The notes under the pieces: generated by a model
The model's database searches: none
Told to the model about the DNA's origin: nothing
What the model saw: the letters and a program-made list of their open reading frames with translations, nothing else
Program-made: the position numbers and the translations under genes
From: Luxibacter massiliensis
Lineage (GTDB): Bacteria; Bacillota; Clostridia; Lachnospirales; Lachnospiraceae
DNA length: 64,000 nucleotides
NCBI RefSeq assembly: GCF_900604355.1
Contig: NZ_UWOE01000001.1
Location: 3,720,001-3,784,000, forward strand
Direction: 5' to 3'
In this document: in pieces, positions 59,581 to 64,000 of the stretch
Layout of the letters: every line of letters starts with the position of its first letter
Numbering within the stretch: the stretch's first letter is position 1

Positions 59581-60570
59581 TTATTTTTGTTGTTTTTTGG
59601 CTTTATTATATGTATTAGCTAATTGTCCACAAGCTGCTTTAATCTCTCTACCATGAGAAACTCTCATGGTAACTTCAAGTCCTGTTTGCTCTAATTGATG
59701 TTTGAACGCAACCATTTCTTGTTTTTGTGGTGCTCTAATTTTTGAATTACTCGTCGGGTTGTATTGCAGCACGTTAATCATAACATTTTTGCCCTTAAAC
59801 CATTTTGCAAGTTGCCTTATATCTGAGGAACGGTCATTTATACCTGGTAAAAGTAAATACGCAAATACCACTTTTCGATTATGCCTTTGTGAATAGGACA
59901 ATGCTTGCTTAACAACATCTTCAATAGCGTACATGTGCATATGAGGAATGATACAGTTTCTCGCAGCCTGTGTTGCTGCATGTAAAGATATTGTCAACTG
60001 AATTTTTAGATGTTCTTCGCGCAATTTTTTTAATTGATTAACTGGACCAACTGTTGATACGGTAATGCCGTCGGTTGGAAAGTTAAGTCCATTTCTATCT
60101 CGAAGAATATGGATTGCTGCAATCAAGTTGTCGTAATTGAATAAAGGTTCTCCCATTCCCATAAAAACGATACGATTTACTTTTTGACGTATCAATATGA
60201 CCTGCTGCACAATTTCAGACGGTGTTAGATTACGAACAAAACCATTGCGTCCGGACTCACAAAAAATACAGCCAACAGAACAACCAACTTGCGTACTTAC
60301 GCAAACAGTCCCACCATCTCGCCGTTTAATAAAAACCGTTTCGATATACCTGTTGTCTTTCAATTCATAAACATACTTTTCAGTATCGCTACTTTTATAG
60401 ACTTTTTTTGTTGATATTGATAGATTTTTTTTGTGAAATGGCTGTTTATATAATTCCGTATATAAGGCTCTTGCTTTATCCTCTCCAATTACTTCCGACA
60501 TTTCTTTGTAAGTAAATCCGTATGGGTCATTCAATATTTCCGTAGGTGTACTTTTAGGTAAGTGTTTCAT
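59581..60570 (-). CDS. RlmN/Cfr-family radical SAM 23S rRNA methyltransferase 2
   Basis: 329 residues, close paralogue of the 41750 protein; most differences fall in the first 80 residues and the tail. Cluster motif CSVGCIFC, MGMGEPLFNYD, LTISLHAA and the C-terminal IKAACGQL Cys are conserved, so it should be active. GGAAGGA ribosome site. Unlike copy 1 its leader is missing because the KTR gene upstream is truncated. Confidence 0.85.
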   Translation of the reverse strand: MKHLPKSTPTEILNDPYGFTYKEMSEVIGEDKARALYTELYKQPFHKKNLSISTKKVYKSSDTEKYVYELKDNRYIETVFIKRRDGGTVCVSTQVGCSVGCIFCESGRNGFVRNLTPSEIVQQVILIRQKVNRIVFMGMGEPLFNYDNLIAAIHILRDRNGLNFPTDGITVSTVGPVNQLKKLREEHLKIQLTISLHAATQAARNCIIPHMHMYAIEDVVKQALSYSQRHNRKVVFAYLLLPGINDRSSDIRQLAKWFKGKNVMINVLQYNPTSNSKIRAPQKQEMVAFKHQLEQTGLEVTMRVSHGREIKAACGQLANTYNKAKKQQK

Positions 60571-60592
60571 TTAATATCCTTCCTTTTCAAAA

Positions 60593-60668
60593 TTAAAAAG
60601 TTTGTTTTTCAGAGTTTTTGATTATGATTTCTAATTTTTCAACATCAACGATATGTGTTAATTTACAA
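60593..60668 (-). pseudogene. KTR gene, C-terminal fragment
   Basis: The minus strand encodes LTHIVDVEKLEIIIKNSEKQTF-stop, matching residues 39-59 of the KTR protein at 42750. The N-terminal knuckles and the promoter/attenuator region have been lost, replaced by unrelated sequence at about 60668. Confidence 0.82.
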
Positions 60669-60693
60669 CATCTGTTTTCCGTTGAAATCAGAA

Positions 60694-60867
60694 TTAAAGC
60701 AGGCTACCTTTTAATCCTTTCTTGAAAACTAACACGGCTTTCTCCGTTCCTAAAAACGACATGGTTTTAATATGATAGCTTTCCTTTTCCATTTCTGTTA
60801 CTTTTTCGTTGATTTTTTGCTCCACATTTTCAGTTGTAATTCCTTCAATCAATATAGTTCTATACAT
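60694..60867 (-). CDS. Small hypothetical protein
   Basis: 57 residues: MYRTILIEGITTENVEQKINEKVTEMEKESYHIKTMSFLGTEKAVLVFKK, GGAGGT upstream of the ATG at 60867. Predicted alpha/beta ferredoxin-like mix. Common as an element accessory gene, unknown role. The 60870-61199 interval holds an inverted CTTGCTGGACGGG/GGCAAG-like GC-rich stretch with no gene. Confidence 0.6.
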   Translation of the reverse strand: MYRTILIEGITTENVEQKINEKVTEMEKESYHIKTMSFLGTEKAVLVFKKGLKGSLL

Positions 60868-61199
60868 TACGCATACCTCCGTAAAACTCGTTTTTGTCAG
60901 TCTCATTATACTACGGTAGTTTTCTCTTGAAAATAGATGAATTGTAAAACTTGCTGGACGGGAACAGCTTGCAGCGCAAGGTGTTTCCGGGCGGCAAGTC
61001 CACAAAGGGGTAGCTGGCGGCAGCCAGCGCAGGGGAAGTGTAGCTTCCCCTGTGATGATTGGCAGGAGCCGGAACGCTGCGGGCAATCATCCGCTTTCCG
61101 CAGGAAGCCCCCGGCAGGGCGCAACACACTACCTTCAGGTGGTGTATAGTTGCGCCCTCTTTCAGAGGGGCAGTCCACGGGTTGCGGCTCTGAAAGCGA

Positions 61200-61520
61200 T
61201 TATGACCGTTCCCGGTCTGGCTCTTTTCTCTTGGGATGTGGCTTTTTCGTCCTCGCCTGTGCCTTGGCTTCGGCAAGCCTGCGCCGGATGGAATTGTCCC
61301 GATTCTGGATAAACCGCTGCTTCGTATCAGCGATAAAGCGGCGGCACTCCGGCTCCGGGATGGCGTCCAGCTTTCGGATGGTATTCTCCACAATATCCCT
61401 TGTCTGCCGGTCACGGATAACCGGCACGATTTCTTTCAGCCCCGCAAGGGTGTCCTCTTTTGTACCGGCGGCGTACTGATAGACCATAGCCAACTCGTCT
61501 TTAGAAAAATTCATCTTCAT
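61200..61520 (-). CDS. TTRAP-like protein with basic tail
   Basis: 106 residues. The N-terminal part, FSKDELAMVYQYAAGTKEDTLAGLKEIVPVIRDRQTRDIVENTIRKLDAI, parallels the TTRAP protein at 45718; the tail is strongly basic (RRRLAEAKAQARTKKPHPKRKEPDRERS) and may bind nucleic acid. Its start overlaps the stop of the gene upstream by 4 bases. Confidence 0.65.
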   Translation of the reverse strand: MKMNFSKDELAMVYQYAAGTKEDTLAGLKEIVPVIRDRQTRDIVENTIRKLDAIPEPECRRFIADTKQRFIQNRDNSIRRRLAEAKAQARTKKPHPKRKEPDRERS

Positions 61521-61816
61521 TCTGCGCCCTCCTTCTCTGTGCCGTTTCCGGCAAACACTTTTTCCATAAGCTGACGGGTGCTGTCTTTGTGGAACAGCAG
61601 CTTCAAGAATAGACTGACCTGTTCATCCGTGATGGCTTCTGGGTGGGGAAGGTAGCTTTCCAGCATGGCGGCTCTGGTGCAAAGCCGATGCGTCCGTTCC
61701 TTCCGGGTCAGCGCCTTGGCCTGATGGGTCAGACGCTTTTCCTCCTGTTGCGCCCAGCGCAGCTTCTTTTCCGTTTTCTCTATCTCCTGATTGAGTGCTT
61801 CCAGCTTTTCATTCAT
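61517..61816 (-). CDS. DUF3847-like coiled-coil protein
   Basis: 99 residues beginning MNEKLEALNQEIEKTEKKLRWAQQEEKRLTHQAKALTRKERTHRLCTRAAMLESYLP, a coiled coil then a TRxAMLE motif typical of DUF3847 proteins of mobilizable elements. Overlaps both neighbours by 4 bases. Confidence 0.72.
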   Translation of the reverse strand: MNEKLEALNQEIEKTEKKLRWAQQEEKRLTHQAKALTRKERTHRLCTRAAMLESYLPHPEAITDEQVSLFLKLLFHKDSTRQLMEKVFAGNGTEKEGAE

Positions 61817-62151
61817 AAGCGGCTGTCCTCCTTCTTGGGAATGAGTACATATATCTTGTTGGGTTCCCCGAAGCCCTGACGCACCCGCAGTATCAGTCCG
61901 GCGTCCTCCAATTCATTCAGGGAACGCTTCACGGTCATGGTGCTGCGGGCAAGTGCCGCCGCCAGTTCCACGATGGGGAAATGGATAAATAAAATCCCGT
62001 TGGTGTCCTCTATGCCGGACAGGAAAACAATATCCAACATCCGGGCGTACATGACCTTGGCGGTGCTGCTGATCGGGAGCCGCAGCATGGCTCTCGGCAG
62101 CGGCATACAGGGCGGCAGGGTGGTGTCTGCGGTCATAAATTCAACTTCCAT
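61813..62151 (-). CDS. Short RepA-like winged-helix protein
   Basis: 112 residues: PLPRAMLRLPISSTAKVMYARMLDIVFLSGIEDTNGILFIHFPIVELAAALARSTMTVKRSLNELEDAGLILRVRQGFGEPNKIYVLIPK. Same winged-helix plan as the RepA_N protein at 36142 but shorter at the N-terminus. Likely replication initiator or its regulatory remnant. Confidence 0.78.
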   Translation of the reverse strand: MEVEFMTADTTLPPCMPLPRAMLRLPISSTAKVMYARMLDIVFLSGIEDTNGILFIHFPIVELAAALARSTMTVKRSLNELEDAGLILRVRQGFGEPNKIYVLIPKKEDSRL

Positions 62152-62343
62152 TCAATCGGTGTCCTCCTTTACTTTTCGTTTTGAGCGTTTGGAAAGATAA
62201 TGGGGGCAGTCCACAATGACCGCCCGGAAACTCTGCTTGCAAGTACGCTGACATTTCCGGCAAAGGTCGTTGTACGTTACCCGCCCCCGTTCATTGAGGA
62301 AGAAGGACAGTTCCAGCTTCCTCTTTTTCGGCATTCTCGGCAT
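62152..62343 (-). CDS. Small cysteine-containing basic protein
   Basis: 63 residues, MPRMPKKRKLELSFFLNERGRVTYNDLCRKCQRTCKQSFRAVIVDCPHYLSKRSKRKVKED; Cys pairs CRKCQRTC and a later Cys suggest zinc binding. It lies where element 1 has the Cys-rich VLP gene and may play the same role. Its 3' end adjoins the RepA-like start. Confidence 0.65.
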   Translation of the reverse strand: MPRMPKKRKLELSFFLNERGRVTYNDLCRKCQRTCKQSFRAVIVDCPHYLSKRSKRKVKEDTD

Positions 62344-62876
62344 GGTGCCTCCTTAAACAAAAATCCGCCCATTTCAGCCGTAACAGCCGCAATAGACGGA
62401 TAGCAGATTTTAGTGTCGTGTTTCGGGGCGATTTTCAGGGAAAAAGCGGCCATAGAACCGCCCGGAAATCCCCCGTAGTATTACGGATAGGGTAGACTAC
62501 GCCCTATCGGATGGTAGTGTTTCGGTATCAATTCGGTGTTCATTTTCGCCGGTTCTCCCTGATGTCGTTCCTGCCCCTGGCTCTCACAACGGCGTTTCGC
62601 TCCCTTTGGTACGCTCGTTGCGGTCAGGGTTCCTCCATTTCCCTGCCGCAAGTCGTTGCGCTACATCGCCGGGGAGCATATCCCATACAGGCCGGTCATT
62701 CGATTGGAATAATCCATCGATGAACTACCTGTATCATAGAACATTTTTGTTCCCTGTGCCGTATATCCACAAAGTAGGATTTCGGGGCGAAAAACGGAAA
62801 TTTCCACGATTATGGAAAGTATGGTATAATCCAGTTAGCGGCAGGAAAACAGCCGCCGGAAAGGAGTGAGCGCCCT
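62344..62876. other. Non-coding control region of element 3
   Basis: About 530 bases with no supportable gene. GATAGGG...CCCTATC (about 62485-62509) is a small dyad; CCATCGATGAACTACC (62714-62729) is shared, inverted, with element 1 at 35280-35295. Probable divergent promoters and replication origin between the Rep operon and the XRE gene. Confidence 0.6.
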
Positions 62877-63689
62877 ATGCTGAAAGCGACTACCATACAG
62901 GAACGCCTTTGGGAGTTACGCAAGGATAAAGGCTTAAATCTGGAAGAACTGGCGCAGCAAACCGGCATTTCAAAGTCAGCCCTCGCCAGTTATGAAGCCA
63001 ACGACAATAAGGAAATCAACCACGGCAACCTTGTCACGCTGGCGGATTTTTATGAGGTATCTCTTGATTATCTGTTCTGCCGGACAGAAAACCGGGAGCA
63101 GATAAACACGCCCCTGATGGAACTGCACCTGAATGATGAAATGGTGGCGCTGCTAAAGAGTGGCCGTATCAACAACCGGCTCCTGTGTGAGATTGCTACC
63201 AACGATAAATTTGAGCAGCTTATGACCGACACGGAGATATACATAGACGGTCATGCAACCTCCACCTTTCGCACCCTGTATGAGACTTTGGAAGAACAGC
63301 GGCAGACCATCATCCAGAAATACAAGCAGGCGGAAAATGATTTCTATTCAAAGACCATCCTTGCCGCAGAGGTAAAGGAAGAAGATTTCTTCTGCCATGT
63401 GACGCACAAAACATGGGACGCCATTCTCCATGACATACGAAAAGCCCATGAACATGACATTGACAGCACGCCGGATTACTCTGCCGCAAAGAAAGTGGCG
63501 ATGGATATTCGGAAAGCCATTCAATCCTCCGGGGATTATCTGGGAAAGGTGTGGGCGGTCATTTTCAATACGCTCGGCCTTGACTTTTACAAGCTGCCGC
63601 CGGATGAACAGAAGATATTAAAAAAGATATTGTCAAAAGCGCCGAACATCAAAAACAGCCCCTTCAACTTCCGGCGCAAGAGAAAATGA
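62877..63689 (+). CDS. XRE regulator of element 3
   Basis: 270 residues. HTH_3 at 5-70 (IQERLWELRKDKGLNLEELAQQTGISKSALASYEANDNKEINHGNLVTLADFYEVSLDYLFCR), then a helical domain with LHLNDEMVALLKSGRINNRLLCEIATNDKFEQLMTDTEIYIDG, matching the same block of the element 1 regulator at 33596. AAGGAGTGAG site. Likely controls the divergent Rep/Mob operon. Confidence 0.9.
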   Translation: MLKATTIQERLWELRKDKGLNLEELAQQTGISKSALASYEANDNKEINHGNLVTLADFYEVSLDYLFCRTENREQINTPLMELHLNDEMVALLKSGRINNRLLCEIATNDKFEQLMTDTEIYIDGHATSTFRTLYETLEEQRQTIIQKYKQAENDFYSKTILAAEVKEEDFFCHVTHKTWDAILHDIRKAHEHDIDSTPDYSAAKKVAMDIRKAIQSSGDYLGKVWAVIFNTLGLDFYKLPPDEQKILKKILSKAPNIKNSPFNFRRKRK

Positions 63690-63693
63690 AAAC

Positions 63694-63726
63694 TGCCGTT
63701 GTGGGAAGGAGTGTTCCTGCAACGGC
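63694..63726 (+). terminator. Terminator after XRE
   Basis: TGCCGTTGTGGGAA pairs with TTCCTGCAACGGCA (two mismatches), followed by ATTAGTTT. The weak T-tract lowers confidence. Confidence 0.65.
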
Positions 63727-63755
63727 AATTAGTTTAGGGGATGATATTCACTTTT

Positions 63756-64000
63756 TTATTCTTTGTCCGGATATTCTTTATCTTTCCAATACCACCATTT
63801 TAATTTTTCTGCTTCATGGGTTTCATGTTCGGCAAAATACACGGCAAGGCGGAAAACATAAAGCTGGCACTTATCTTCCTGAAATCCTTTGTATAGACAA
63901 TCCTGCAAATACAATTCTTCTGGTTTCTTTCCTTTTAAATCAGAAATCTCTCGTATGCCAATGTTTATTAAATCTTGTTCAATATTTTTTCCAACTCCGG
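63756..64000 (-). CDS. Cdd1-like pathogenicity-locus protein (partial)
   Basis: Minus strand, stop at 63756, open through the window edge: PGVGKNIEQDLINIGIREISDLKGKKPEELYLQDCLYKGFQEDKCQLYVFRLAVYFAEHETHEAEKLKWWYWKDKEYPDKE. A helix-hairpin-helix followed by the DC...C...YVFRxAVYxAE block is characteristic of Cdd1 proteins, first noted near the C. difficile pathogenicity locus. Only the N-terminus is missing. AT-rich cargo convergent with the XRE gene. Confidence 0.85.
   Translation of the reverse strand, partial: GVGKNIEQDLINIGIREISDLKGKKPEELYLQDCLYKGFQEDKCQLYVFRLAVYFAEHETHEAEKLKWWYWKDKEYPDKE

Larger units (their letters stand above)
53105..64000. mobile_element. Element 3: IME with VapE, CHC2, MobA/MobL (runs off window)
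   Basis: The left end lies at Maff2. Order from there: serine recombinase, small protein, VapE-like helicase, CHC2 primase, MOBQ relaxase, DUF3784 protein, methyltransferase cassette, small proteins, RepA, XRE, Cdd1-like. Insertion of serine-recombinase IMEs in Maff2 of host ICEs is, as I recall, a known habit. The right end is not in the window. Confidence 0.8.

Overview
The window looks like an accessory region from a gut-type member of the Clostridia, most likely Lachnospiraceae. Gene content (Tn916/Tn1549-like conjugation parts, TndX/TnpX-type serine recombinases, KTR proteins, an ANT(6) gene), strong AGGAGG ribosome sites and moderate GC all point that way. The taxonomic call is inference; no rRNA, tRNA or housekeeping gene is present. 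No CRISPR array was seen.

Bases 1-31375 are an island of transporters and regulators, mostly on the minus strand: a FtsX-type ABC pair (1-1389); an ABC exporter inserted in a KTR locus (1480-3790); a GntR/ABC-2 operon with a clear operator (3748-5833); an orphan lantibiotic immunity module lanFEG-I-RK (7010-12059) with a NisR-type promoter, flanked by a ~650-bp direct repeat; and a large operon of two ABC half-transporters, an ECF transporter (S, T, duplicated A), a DtxR-type regulator and a receiver-less winged helix (12300-19468), divergent from an AraC regulator. Next come plasmid/ICE-type functions (sigma factor, XRE, ParMR partition), an AT-rich trio of unknown genes, a membrane-bound MerR/ABC operon and an AgrC/AgrA-like pair.

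From 31376 onward the window is a nest of mobile elements. Element 1 (31376 to about 38222; aadE, MTA/SAH nucleosidase, RepA, MobV relaxase) cuts an XRE gene, and its own serine recombinase is cut after about 60 codons by element 2. Element 2 (about 38223-53104) is a decayed conjugative element. It has a serine recombinase, a sigma/HTH pair, an RlmN/Cfr-family methyltransferase behind a tet(M)-like attenuator, a MobC/MOBP relaxase, an ArdA-ArdC fusion and PrgI. VirB4 survives only as a 5' stub fused to another gene, and the VirB6-like gene is split by an IS3-family element whose 3-bp target duplication I could reconstruct. Element 3 (from about 53105, running past the window end) sits at the Maff2 gene of element 2. 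It carries a serine recombinase, VapE helicase, CHC2 primase, MOBQ relaxase, a second RlmN/Cfr-family gene, RepA, XRE and a Cdd1-like gene.

Three cargo genes (the ABC exporter and both methyltransferases) sit inside KTR genes. Both methyltransferases are inserted at the same codon, and the KTR 3' tail with its terminator remains downstream. This KTR-linked cargo capture, the antibiotic-type attenuator over a KTR-methyltransferase unit, the orphan lantibiotic immunity regulon and the nested, partly inverted architecture are the most interesting observations.
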